Below are positions 27,750-35,236 of a stretch of 64,000 bases of DNA, piece by piece. The position numbers and the translations under genes were made by a program. Source of the stretch: Anatilimnocola aggregata (GTDB lineage Bacteria; Planctomycetota; Planctomycetia; Pirellulales; Pirellulaceae); NCBI RefSeq assembly GCF_007747655.1, contig NZ_CP036274.1, positions 1 through 64,000 of the forward strand. Direction: 5' to 3'. Below the pieces are notes generated by a model. It was not told the DNA's origin. It did no database searches and was given only the letters and a program-made list of their open reading frames with translations. The stretch's first letter is position 1. Every line of letters begins with the position of its first letter.

Positions 27750-28787
27750 TCAGTAGGCGACGATTTTTGCAGCGTCCACTAGCTGCTGGGGCGTGGGTGT
27801 GCAGGCCAGCAGCTGCTCCCACTTGCTTGCGACTGCGGCAATCTTGGGCTGTGATGCCCCAGAGTCTCTGGCGATCTTTTTTAGCAGCTCGGTCGCCGCA
27901 GGATCATTTTTGCTTCCGCCCAGAATCCGCATCATCTGATCTCGATTGCGACGGCCAGCGAGCCCAGACGATTGCAGGACGGCCGCAACCTCGATCAATC
28001 CGAATAACGTCGTCGGATTTGCCTTGACGACAGATCGAAGTGAACGCAAAGTCTCGATCAACTTCGCGTCGTCGCCGAGTGCGGAATAGACGCACGCCAT
28101 GCGACGTAGAATTCCATGCGCCGGATAGGTCAAGGCGAGCTTTTTAACGAAAGCATCAAGCCCAGTTGTTCGCCAAGCGTCGGCAAAACTCTCAAACTCA
28201 ACTTGATCGGACGCAACTGCGGCCATGCCACCAATTCGAGTCCAGTGCAACAAGGGAAACGGACGGGCGCTTTCGGGCACCGAGGCAATGAAACGCCCGA
28301 TCGACTGGTGATCCGTACTGTCGCAGCCAATCCCTTTTGCCAAGAACTCGCGAGCCAAATCCCAGTTGCCGTCGATCGCCTCGATCTCACTGCGGAACTG
28401 ATACTGCCGCTGCCGGTCACGCTCATCGGAAAATTGCTCAATCGCCTTCTCGCTCGTTTCGCGTACCTCATCCGCTGCGCGATCACCCGCGAGCAACAGA
28501 AATATCTCCGATTGAACCTGAGTTCCCAAAGCTTCGCCACATACCTTGCTGCGTACTGCTTCGGGAAAAACGCTTCCATACACTTCGCGGAATAAACCAC
28601 CGAGCGTTTGGTAGTATTCTGCAACTAAGCTCATCTTTTCGCAGACGCTTTGATGATCAAAGCAATCATTCAAGTGGACCGATTGCACTACAATCGCTCG
28701 CATCAGATCTGAAGCGTACTCCCAACGACCAGAGATGTGAGGAATAAGCGAGTCGATTGATTCGAATCGTTTTCGGCCCTCGAACAA
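27750..28787 (-). CDS. Helical-repeat protein, unknown function, perhaps 5'-truncated
   Basis: The 345-residue product is helical with TPR-like stretches (RRMACVYSALGDDAKLIETL) in the second half and no signal peptide. The only start near the upstream edge is TTG at 28787; the next ATG is 28 codons later. The frame stays open upstream into the junction with the transposase fragment (28811), with sensible-looking residues, so the original N-terminus may have been lost there. It precedes DUF2130 on the same strand with a gap of about 160 bp. I recognise no family; an accessory or defence role is possible by context only. Confidence 0.6.
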   Translation of the reverse strand: MFEGRKRFESIDSLIPHISGRWEYASDLMRAIVVQSVHLNDCFDHQSVCEKMSLVAEYYQTLGGLFREVYGSVFPEAVRSKVCGEALGTQVQSEIFLLLAGDRAADEVRETSEKAIEQFSDERDRQRQYQFRSEIEAIDGNWDLAREFLAKGIGCDSTDHQSIGRFIASVPESARPFPLLHWTRIGGMAAVASDQVEFESFADAWRTTGLDAFVKKLALTYPAHGILRRMACVYSALGDDAKLIETLRSLRSVVKANPTTLFGLIEVAAVLQSSGLAGRRNRDQMMRILGGSKNDPAATELLKKIARDSGASQPKIAAVASKWEQLLACTPTPQQLVDAAKIVAY

Positions 28788-28810
28788 GTCGCCGCTATGA
28801 TTGCATGCGG

Positions 28811-29086
28811 TTAGCCGGATATTCGGAACACAACCAACAACACCCGTAGGAGCGCCGTCAGCTTCTGAATACGTCTGCGTAGCTGCAATATTTCCCGCTG
28901 CAGCTGAGACACGTCCGTGTCGACGGCATCGACGGTCACAACGGGGGCGTCCGGTTTCGTCAGCCAGCCACGGGCCGTCGAACGGGGGACGCCTCGTTGA
29001 AGGGCGCAGTGGATGTCCCGCGTGGTGCGGACCAGATTCCGGAGACGGTGATCGTAACGACGTAGCGTGCGAGTTGCGGTGGCCAT
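28811..29086 (-). pseudogene. rve-type transposase, N-terminal fragment
   Basis: Starting at ATG 29086, the product begins MATATRTLRRYDHRLRNLVR and contains GVPRSTARGWLT, a helix-turn-helix, then a Leu-zipper-like stretch (LQREILQLRRRIQKLTALLR). This is the N-terminal part of a planctomycete transposase type whose C-terminus carries the WYNEHRPH motif. A TAA stops the frame after 91 residues, where intact relatives continue into the DDE core. It is truncated and presumably inactive. The upstream 100-bp repeat at 29111-29210 may be the end of this insertion sequence. Confidence 0.72.
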
Positions 29087-29110
29087 CACCCGATCATGAT
29101 TGCCCCCACC

Positions 29111-29210
29111 GGCAGAGCAACCGGGCGGATGGCAATCAACGGCCCGGATCGGCTAAAATGGCGAGAACTCGCGCACAAAAGTGCTAAAGGTCGTGACACG
29201 CAGCAGGGCG
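29111..29210 (+). repeat. Dispersed 100-bp repeat, copy A
   Basis: This segment aligns without gaps to the reverse complement of 45401-45500. Over the best 80 bases 65 match, and the core GGCGAGAACTCGCGCA is nearly identical. Copy A lies just upstream of the transposase N-terminal fragment and its other edge coincides with the point where a ceramidase gene is cut (29206). It may be an insertion-sequence end or a separate short mobile repeat. Confidence 0.7.
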
Positions 29211-29328
29211 TAATGTTGCTGGTCGCCGCGCCGGCGCGAAACGTCATCGAGGGCTCGGCCGAGCGTGCCTCCGAAGATAAACATAGCAGCGTCGCGACGA
29301 CCAGAAGAGAAAGTGATCGAGAGGGCAT
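29206..29328 (-). pseudogene. Neutral ceramidase-family gene, 5' fragment
   Basis: ATG 29328 opens a signal peptide (MPSRSLSLLVVATLLCLSSE) followed by FRAGAATSNITP, the typical first strand of neutral/alkaline ceramidase-family proteins. Similarity ends abruptly after NITP at 29206, exactly at the edge of repeat copy A; the frame then runs on without sense. Only about 41 codons remain. It is probably a gene truncated by arrival of the repeat or its parent element. Three intact paralogues lie downstream. Confidence 0.72.
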
Positions 29329-29412
29329 GATATTTGTCCGTGAGAAAATGGTATCGCGAGTTATAGGTCGAGGTGAGAGTGTTCACGGGCTGCCCTGCGG
29401 TTTTCGGCGCTT

Positions 29413-30765
29413 TCATGGTTTCTTTTCGGGCGACTCGGCTTTCGTTAGCTCCTGAATCTTCTTCGCGCTCTCGACAACGATCTTCGCACCGGCATCGGCG
29501 GCAAGGAAGCTGCACTCCGTCGCGCCGTATCCTCCTTCGCGCACTGCCTGCTCGGTCGGAATATAGACGACGAACGGCGAGCCGCGACCGGAGTATGCGA
29601 CACCGAGAATGAACGTGTTCGGCAGCGGCGAGAGCTGCGTGAGATCGAGCTGATGTTGGATAAACGGCTCGCCGGGGATCGCCGTCAGCGCGAGGTTCTT
29701 GTCGACGACGACGGTCAACAGTCCGACGTCGGTCGTACCGCTGCCGTTGCGATTCGGGATCGTGAGCAGGCTCTCGGCAACGTCGATCGTCGCCCGCGCG
29801 CTCTCGGGCTTCGTCTTCAAATCAGCCGAGATATTCAGAGCCCGCTTGCCGAGCGAGATGCCGGCCTGCTTGGGAATGTTGAATCGATTCTCGCCGCGCA
29901 GATTGTGCAAGTCATACGGATCGAGGTCCCCCTGTGCTCCTTGCAGATAGAGCGCCAAGCAATCGGGCCCAAGCTGCTCTTCGACGTAGTCGACCATCCC
30001 GCCGGGAAAATCTCGCGATACGGAGCCGGCACCCATCGTCGCCACCGGATGACACGCGTACTGCACCGCCAGCGCGCGCGGCTTGCCCGAGAGGTCTTCG
30101 ATCCGGACGACGCCGATCGTCGGATCAATCGGACTCGTCGGCCTGCGATCAGGGTTCTCCCAGAAAGGCGATGCGAGGCCGTTCTTTACGAGCCTGCGGT
30201 TGTGTGCCATGTACGCACTTTCGAACGTTCCTTTGCCGGAGACGATTCGCGCGAGGAACATCGACTTCGTCGCTCGGCCGATCGCTTCGACCACCTTCGC
30301 TTCCGTTGCCGCGTACCACGGATCGGCCGACAGCGCCGGCCAGTCAATCACGTCGGCCGGAGCACGCGGCAGTCGGGTCCAGTCGGGCTGCGCCGGTGGT
30401 TTGATGAGCAGGCCGCGCGGGTTCATGCCGGCGTGGGTATGCGTGGCGCTGAGGATCACTTGATCGACACCGAACTTGGCCTTCGCCTCATCCACGACCT
30501 TCCGTGACGCGAACACGATCAGATCGAGCGACACGATCGCGACCGAGGTGTCGCCGTTTCGGAGTACGAGCACGCGCGCGTAGAGCGAATCGCGCGGTTC
30601 GAGCGGAATGCCTGCGATGTTCACCGCGGTGTGGGGCTCCGGCGTAATCTCGACCTTCGCCGTGCCCGCCATGAGCCGGCCGGCCGGCGGCGTAGCGCCG
30701 CGCGAGGCGTTCGTCTCGCCGGCGAGAATCAGGATCGCGATTAGGGAAACGACGAACGTTTTCAT
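29413..30765 (-). CDS. Neutral/alkaline ceramidase-family protein
   Basis: The 450-residue exported protein (signal peptide MKTFVVSLIAILILAGETNA) starts its mature part with GTAKVEITP, the family's opening strand. Metal-site-like motifs are SATHTHAGMNPRG and QYACHPVATMG, and GDLDPYDLHN and AIPGEPFIQHQ are also family features. Ceramidases hydrolyse the amide of ceramides; many bacterial members of this N-terminal-domain family have no known substrate. ATG 30765 was chosen over an upstream ATG at 30990, because the upstream part is a decayed SGNH gene. The closest paralogue is at 37220-38710. Confidence 0.85.
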   Translation of the reverse strand: MKTFVVSLIAILILAGETNASRGATPPAGRLMAGTAKVEITPEPHTAVNIAGIPLEPRDSLYARVLVLRNGDTSVAIVSLDLIVFASRKVVDEAKAKFGVDQVILSATHTHAGMNPRGLLIKPPAQPDWTRLPRAPADVIDWPALSADPWYAATEAKVVEAIGRATKSMFLARIVSGKGTFESAYMAHNRRLVKNGLASPFWENPDRRPTSPIDPTIGVVRIEDLSGKPRALAVQYACHPVATMGAGSVSRDFPGGMVDYVEEQLGPDCLALYLQGAQGDLDPYDLHNLRGENRFNIPKQAGISLGKRALNISADLKTKPESARATIDVAESLLTIPNRNGSGTTDVGLLTVVVDKNLALTAIPGEPFIQHQLDLTQLSPLPNTFILGVAYSGRGSPFVVYIPTEQAVREGGYGATECSFLAADAGAKIVVESAKKIQELTKAESPEKKP

Positions 30766-30819
30766 GCGGTTATTTCTTGATTGGATCGGTACTTGCGGCG
30801 GGTAAGCGGCCGCGGATCG

Positions 30820-30990
30820 TTTACGCGACCTGTTGCGGCTGAAGCTTGGTGCCTTCGGCGGTGTAATGCGCCGCCGTCCCAAGACTTCGTCGGATGTTTC
30901 GCGACGCGCGCGTAAAGATCGTCCATCGGAAATGCCGGACTTCGCGATGTACGGTACGGCGACAACGAGATTCGATCTTAAGATGTTCAT
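30820..30990 (-). pseudogene. SGNH hydrolase, decayed 3' fragment
   Basis: Three frames in succession match the C-terminal end of the intact SGNH hydrolase at 38748-39443. AVPYIAKSGI corresponds to AAEPIAEAGI, then DDLYARVAKHPTKSWDGG corresponds to DDLYTLVAKHPTKLWDGG, then HYTAEGTKLQPQQVA and a stop correspond to HYTAEGTAIQSKQVA. At least two frameshifts separate these pieces, and the N-terminal two thirds are absent. It lies just upstream of a ceramidase-family gene, exactly as the intact SGNH gene does at 38.7 kb. Confidence 0.82.
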
Positions 30991-30997
30991 GGCGAGT

Positions 30998-32596
30998 CTA
31001 TTTCGCGTTTTCGAGTTCGAGGGCTTCGCGGAACTTGGCGAGTGATTCCGCTTCGTTGCCTTGAGCGGCGTACGCGTGGCCGAACATGCGCAGGATCTTC
31101 ACGCGCCAGACCGGCGCCACCGTCACTCCGTCGAATTGCTTGAGAGTCTCAAGAGCTTGCTCTGGCTTCGCGCGATCGATCGCTTCGCGGGCGATGGCGA
31201 GCGTGGCGTGCAGCGGCATCCAGCCTGCGTTCTTGCCGCTGAGTTCGATCACCTTCCGATACGTGGCGACCGCCTGCGCGCCATCGCCGACGACGTTCAA
31301 ATAGTTGTCCGCCAGGCCGATCCAAGCACTCAGATCTTTCGGGTCGAGCGTGAGCGCGGCCTTGTAGTCGGCCTCGGCGTGCGTCCCCTTTTTGACGACG
31401 GAATACGCGGCCGCTCGCAACCGGAGCGCCTCGCTCTTCTCGGCCGCGAACTCCGCCGGCCACGCTCTGAAATCGACGCCCGCATATCGATCGACCAGCG
31501 AGCCAGACTTGTAGCTTTGCAGCAGCGACTTCATCACCAGAACGGCCGCCTTGGGATCGGCCGTGTACGCGAGATACTGCTCGGCGACACCGCCGGAGTT
31601 CGGGTCGCCGTGGTGAAAAAAGAAGCGATGCCGCAGCGTGAGGCTGCCGCCTGCGGAAATTTCATAGTCCCCTGAGTGCGAAGCGCAGGCCGGGCAGTTC
31701 GCCCCTTTTGACGGCGCGCAGATCAGCGTCCGATGGTCGCCGTAGTTTCCTTTGAAGTGATCGGTGCCGAACCGGTTGGCCGTCATCAACCCATAGGTTC
31801 GGGCATGCCAATGAGTAGGAAAGCGAAGATTCGTCGGATGGTCGAACATCGCAATACCGACGGTCTTCCCCGAGGCGTCGGGCCCGAAGTAATCGGTCCA
31901 CTCGGCGCGCTTCCCCCAAGCGTCGGCGTTCTTGTCGCCCTGGCTGTTCACGATGGAGCCGGCGAACTTGTTCCCCTTCTCGTCTTCGGCCTTCATCGTT
32001 CCGGCGACGCGTACCAAGAGGCCGCCGTCGCGCTTGTCGCCGAACTTCAACGGGCTGTCCGAGGCATGTAGCTCGGTGTCGTAGTCGAGCAACGTCTCGC
32101 CGCGCGGGAGCGGCGTAACCGCGAGGCGGACTCGTTCGCGCAGCAATCGCTTGCCGTCGCCGAGCCACTCGTTCCAAAAAATCGCTTCGCCTGTCGCTCC
32201 GGACGTGAGCCGCTCGATCTTCTCCAGCTTGATCTCGGCCGTATGGCCGGCGAGCTTCTTGCCGGGAGCCCACCAGAAGTTGAAGCCGTTCACGTCGCTG
32301 TGCGAGAAGCGGATCGAGCGGTGCCAGGGATGATCTTGCTCTTCGCCGGGCATGCCCGCCTTCATCGGGTAGTGGCGAGTGACGCTCTCGCCGTTCGGCC
32401 CGACGATCGGATAAAGAAACGGCGCAACCCAGTCCTTGGTTCGCCACTCGGTGAAGAGCTTGCCATCGACCTCAAAGCGAATCGCTTCGGCCGACTCAGT
32501 AACTTTCACTTCGGCGCGCGCAAAGTTCGACGAGAGCACGAGCGAGCAGCACGCGGCGGTGAGCAATATGCGACGAAGCGAACGTTGGAGCGGCAT
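30998..32596 (-). CDS. DUF6807 (PmoA-like) protein with TPR tail
   Basis: From ATG 32596 the product has 532 residues with a signal peptide ending SSNFARAEV. The first 300 residues fit DUF6807/PmoA: RHYPMKAGMPGEEQDHPWHR, FNFWWAPGKKLAGHT, GIAMFDHPTNLRFPTHWHAR. The last 190 residues hold TPR-like repeats (DYKAALTLDPKDLSAWIGLA; HAYAAQGNEAESLAKFREAL). A longer frame to 32749 adds a TPR remnant and is rejected. DUF6807 proteins are found beside sugar-catabolic genes in Planctomycetes and are probably periplasmic, but their activity is unknown. Confidence 0.82.
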   Translation of the reverse strand: MPLQRSLRRILLTAACCSLVLSSNFARAEVKVTESAEAIRFEVDGKLFTEWRTKDWVAPFLYPIVGPNGESVTRHYPMKAGMPGEEQDHPWHRSIRFSHSDVNGFNFWWAPGKKLAGHTAEIKLEKIERLTSGATGEAIFWNEWLGDGKRLLRERVRLAVTPLPRGETLLDYDTELHASDSPLKFGDKRDGGLLVRVAGTMKAEDEKGNKFAGSIVNSQGDKNADAWGKRAEWTDYFGPDASGKTVGIAMFDHPTNLRFPTHWHARTYGLMTANRFGTDHFKGNYGDHRTLICAPSKGANCPACASHSGDYEISAGGSLTLRHRFFFHHGDPNSGGVAEQYLAYTADPKAAVLVMKSLLQSYKSGSLVDRYAGVDFRAWPAEFAAEKSEALRLRAAAYSVVKKGTHAEADYKAALTLDPKDLSAWIGLADNYLNVVGDGAQAVATYRKVIELSGKNAGWMPLHATLAIAREAIDRAKPEQALETLKQFDGVTVAPVWRVKILRMFGHAYAAQGNEAESLAKFREALELENAK

Positions 32597-32800
32597 AACG
32601 TGTCCGTTGAAGGTTTCTACTTGCTGTTTCTCTTGGGTGGCGACGACGGCCTTTGTCAGCGCGACGCGGTAAACGGGGATCGTCATCTTCGCTTCGTCGA
32701 TCCGCTGGATCTCCGCCTGCGCCTCGGCGACCTTCCCTTGCTCCAGCAAGTTCGTGGATTGCGCGATCGCTGCCGACGACGGTTTGAATTCGTTGTTCGT
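32597..32800 (-). pseudogene. TPR-protein 3' remnant
   Basis: The frame upstream of the DUF6807 start, open back to a stop near 32802, reads NNEFKPSSAAIAQSTNLLEQ and then GKVAEAQAEIQRIDEAKMTI. This resembles the TPR sections of neighbouring genes, for example ATINQASVLLKQGKPQEARK in the DUF4838 protein. It has no start codon or folded N-terminal part. I read it as the tail of a lost TPR-containing gene left after deletion or duplication. Confidence 0.5.
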
Positions 32801-32901
32801 ATCCTACACACGGGTTCGAGGTTGATGCGTTAGCATGCGATGGGTGGTTATTACATTCGTTGGATCGTTTCTTTTTAGTCGCCCAGCTTGTTATTGAAAT
32901 G

Positions 32902-33765
32902 CTACACGACGACCACACGATCCGTGGCTCGTTGCAGTGCCGAGGCAATTTCGCGCTCGATCACCGGCAATGGATTGAGCGGGCTCAGCGGGTCATCGAC
33001 CGGGGTCACTCGATTCGTGCGAGGATCCCAATGCACCGGCCCAAATCGCGCGGGAGCCGCTCGACCGCTCAGGATATTCCCCAGCGCGTCGCCTTGATTG
33101 AAATGCCAAAACTCGAAAGGAAAATGCACAAAGCCGCGCGCTTCGAGCATGGCGGTGATTTCCAGCCGATTTCGGAGCGAGTCCTCGTCGACAAACGGCG
33201 ATCGCATCGGCGTTTGCTCGCTCATCTCCAGATACGGTCTCCCGCGCCACACCTCGCTGCCTTCGTCGCGTCGAAAGACCGAAACATCAATGGCTGAGCC
33301 CGACATGTGTGTGCCAATCTTCGGGATGTTCGCAATGAGCACGATCGCTCGGCGAAAAACAAATTCGGCCGACGGGATCTCGCCACCGATTTCCCAGATG
33401 CACTTTTTTAGAATGCTGTCGAACAGTTCGGGCTTGCGCACCAACGAGCCTTGCATTTCTAACGATCGATAGCCGTCCTCGATCTTCAATATCCAGCCAC
33501 GTTGGTTCATGTCGCGGCCGACGTCCATCACGGCCTGAACGAGACTCTCGCGCATGAAGAACACGCGATCGAGTTCTCCGGCGATCTTCGTGTCTGAAAA
33601 GAGCATCTCGATGCCTGCTGTTTCCGCAGCGTCGCGCAGCGATGCAAAGCCTTCGCCGCACTCCGCGACCTCGAAGGGGAGAATCTGCTGCACCAGTTCG
33701 TAACCGAGTTGCATCTGTTCGGCCCAGTACGCGCGTCGCGCCACTTCGTCAGTACAAGTCGTCAT
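32902..33765 (-). CDS. D-alanyl-D-alanine dipeptidase, VanX/DdpX type
   Basis: This 287-residue M15 peptidase shows the full VanX set: GTHMSGSAIDVSVF with zinc ligands H153 and D160, and FPFEFWHFN with catalytic E218 and ligand H221. VanX enzymes hydrolyse D-Ala-D-Ala, either for vancomycin resistance or for nutrition. I see no signal peptide, so the enzyme is probably cytoplasmic. Start ATG 33765 is a choice; ATG 33783 is also possible and neither has a strong ribosome site. Its neighbours are exported hydrolases, not vanR/S/H/A, so a catabolic role fits better than resistance. Confidence 0.85.
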   Translation of the reverse strand: MTTCTDEVARRAYWAEQMQLGYELVQQILPFEVAECGEGFASLRDAAETAGIEMLFSDTKIAGELDRVFFMRESLVQAVMDVGRDMNQRGWILKIEDGYRSLEMQGSLVRKPELFDSILKKCIWEIGGEIPSAEFVFRRAIVLIANIPKIGTHMSGSAIDVSVFRRDEGSEVWRGRPYLEMSEQTPMRSPFVDEDSLRNRLEITAMLEARGFVHFPFEFWHFNQGDALGNILSGRAAPARFGPVHWDPRTNRVTPVDDPLSPLNPLPVIEREIASALQRATDRVVVV

Positions 33766-33814
33766 GGTGTTATTGGCTTGCATTGTGTTGGTTGCGGGAG
33801 TATTGAACCGTGTG

Positions 33815-35128
33815 CTATTTGGATGTGGGTTTAATCGACTCAAAGATATCGGCGAGCGCTTTGTCGGCGAGTCGTCCCAATTCTTTGAGAATCAACGGCT
33901 CGGCCTCGGGAAGTAACTTGGACGATTCCGGCTCGTAGCCGCCGTACTCATGTGACTTGGCGGTGCAGATGTAACCGAGGTTGCCATTTGCGTAGCCGAT
34001 CACAATGGGGATGGCCCGATCGGCAATCGCTTTCTCAATCTGGAAACCATATTCGACCATGGGTTCGCCGGGGATGGTGAGCAGCAGGTAATCGCCGATA
34101 CGCATCGCCTGCATCTCACAGGCGAGTGGCTCTTTCTTGCCAGGAAGTTCAATCACGCTGCTGGCGCACTTGAGTGGATAGATCGTCTTGCGTTTGGCGA
34201 GCTCCTCACGGACGACACTGCGGTCGGCGGCGCGCACGACAGCACAACCGAGGCTGCGGCCGGTCCATTTGATGTCCGCCTCGTCGCCGCAGCGATAAGG
34301 GACCCCGGGCAGGTTGGGCCGAATGTCTCCCGCGCAGCCTTGCAGGAACAGTGTCTGTGTCTTTGGGCCGTAAACAGTTTCGACGAACGTTTGTGCCTCG
34401 CCGGGGAAATCAGCACTGATCTTGGGAAAACCCTGTGGAAATGGCGGCGTGAGCTTGTCGCCCCAGGTGAATACGCACGGATGACAGACCGCGTGCATGA
34501 GTATGCTCATCGGTTCGAGCGTCCGCCCATCATCGAAGCGGAGCACCTTCACACGATGATCGCACGGGCCATCGGGATTAAGTCGAAAGAGAGCACGTCC
34601 ATCGATCACTTTGCGGCGGTTGATGTTGAAGTCAATCCGGTCCTCCCCATAGCCGATAGTCACAGGCCGCATGGTTTTAGCTGCCTCGCCAGCGGCAGCG
34701 CCGAGTTTCGCGACCATCTCGCGGCTCCAGGCTGACTCACGTGACCAGCCAGGACCGGAGTGGTTGTGCGACGTTGCGACCATAATATTCTCGCGCGGTA
34801 TTTCCGTTTTCAGAGCGATCACATCGCGCAATGCGGCCACCATCTCGCCGGACGCGCTGATCAAGTCGAGCGTGACAATCGCGGCCCGGGTCTGTTCATT
34901 CGCCAACAACAGAACTCCGGCGCGAATCGGATCGCGCACGCCATTCGTCGGACGAACATGCCCGACGACAGGTGTATCAGCCGGCGGAGTGATGTCGATT
35001 TTCACGACGCTCGCACGCAGATTCGATTCGACTCGAAAGTGAGAGCTATCCTCCGCAAGCGAGTAACTCGCGAAAACGATCAAAACGCTACAGGTCCATA
35101 AAAATGTCCAATGCCAAGCGGGTTTCAT
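33815..35128 (-). CDS. Neutral/alkaline ceramidase-family protein
   Basis: The 437-residue exported protein (signal peptide of about 25 residues ending SYSLAED) has SVVKIDITPPADTPVVGHV, VATSHNHSGPGW and LMHAVCHPCVFTW, matching the family's opening strand and His motifs. LFLQGCAGDIRPN and LTIPGEPMVEYGF are also typical. It is more diverged than the other two copies, which resemble each other closely. It lies between the VanX-type and CocE/NonD genes. Ceramide hydrolysis is a family-level guess; related planctomycete proteins may act on other N-acylated or esterified compounds. Confidence 0.83.
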   Translation of the reverse strand: MKPAWHWTFLWTCSVLIVFASYSLAEDSSHFRVESNLRASVVKIDITPPADTPVVGHVRPTNGVRDPIRAGVLLLANEQTRAAIVTLDLISASGEMVAALRDVIALKTEIPRENIMVATSHNHSGPGWSRESAWSREMVAKLGAAAGEAAKTMRPVTIGYGEDRIDFNINRRKVIDGRALFRLNPDGPCDHRVKVLRFDDGRTLEPMSILMHAVCHPCVFTWGDKLTPPFPQGFPKISADFPGEAQTFVETVYGPKTQTLFLQGCAGDIRPNLPGVPYRCGDEADIKWTGRSLGCAVVRAADRSVVREELAKRKTIYPLKCASSVIELPGKKEPLACEMQAMRIGDYLLLTIPGEPMVEYGFQIEKAIADRAIPIVIGYANGNLGYICTAKSHEYGGYEPESSKLLPEAEPLILKELGRLADKALADIFESIKPTSK

Positions 35129-35236
35129 TTCGAATTGTCCTATTGTTCATCGAAAAGCTGAGGTCGAGTATTCGAGATTGTCGGCGGTAAATTAACCTCC
35201 AAACCGAAGGTGAACGAAGTGGATATGTCGGGAGGT

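Noticed and set aside
32902-33765. Vancomycin resistance locus
   Set aside because: Only a VanX-type peptidase is present; there is no VanA/H ligase or dehydrogenase or VanR/S nearby.
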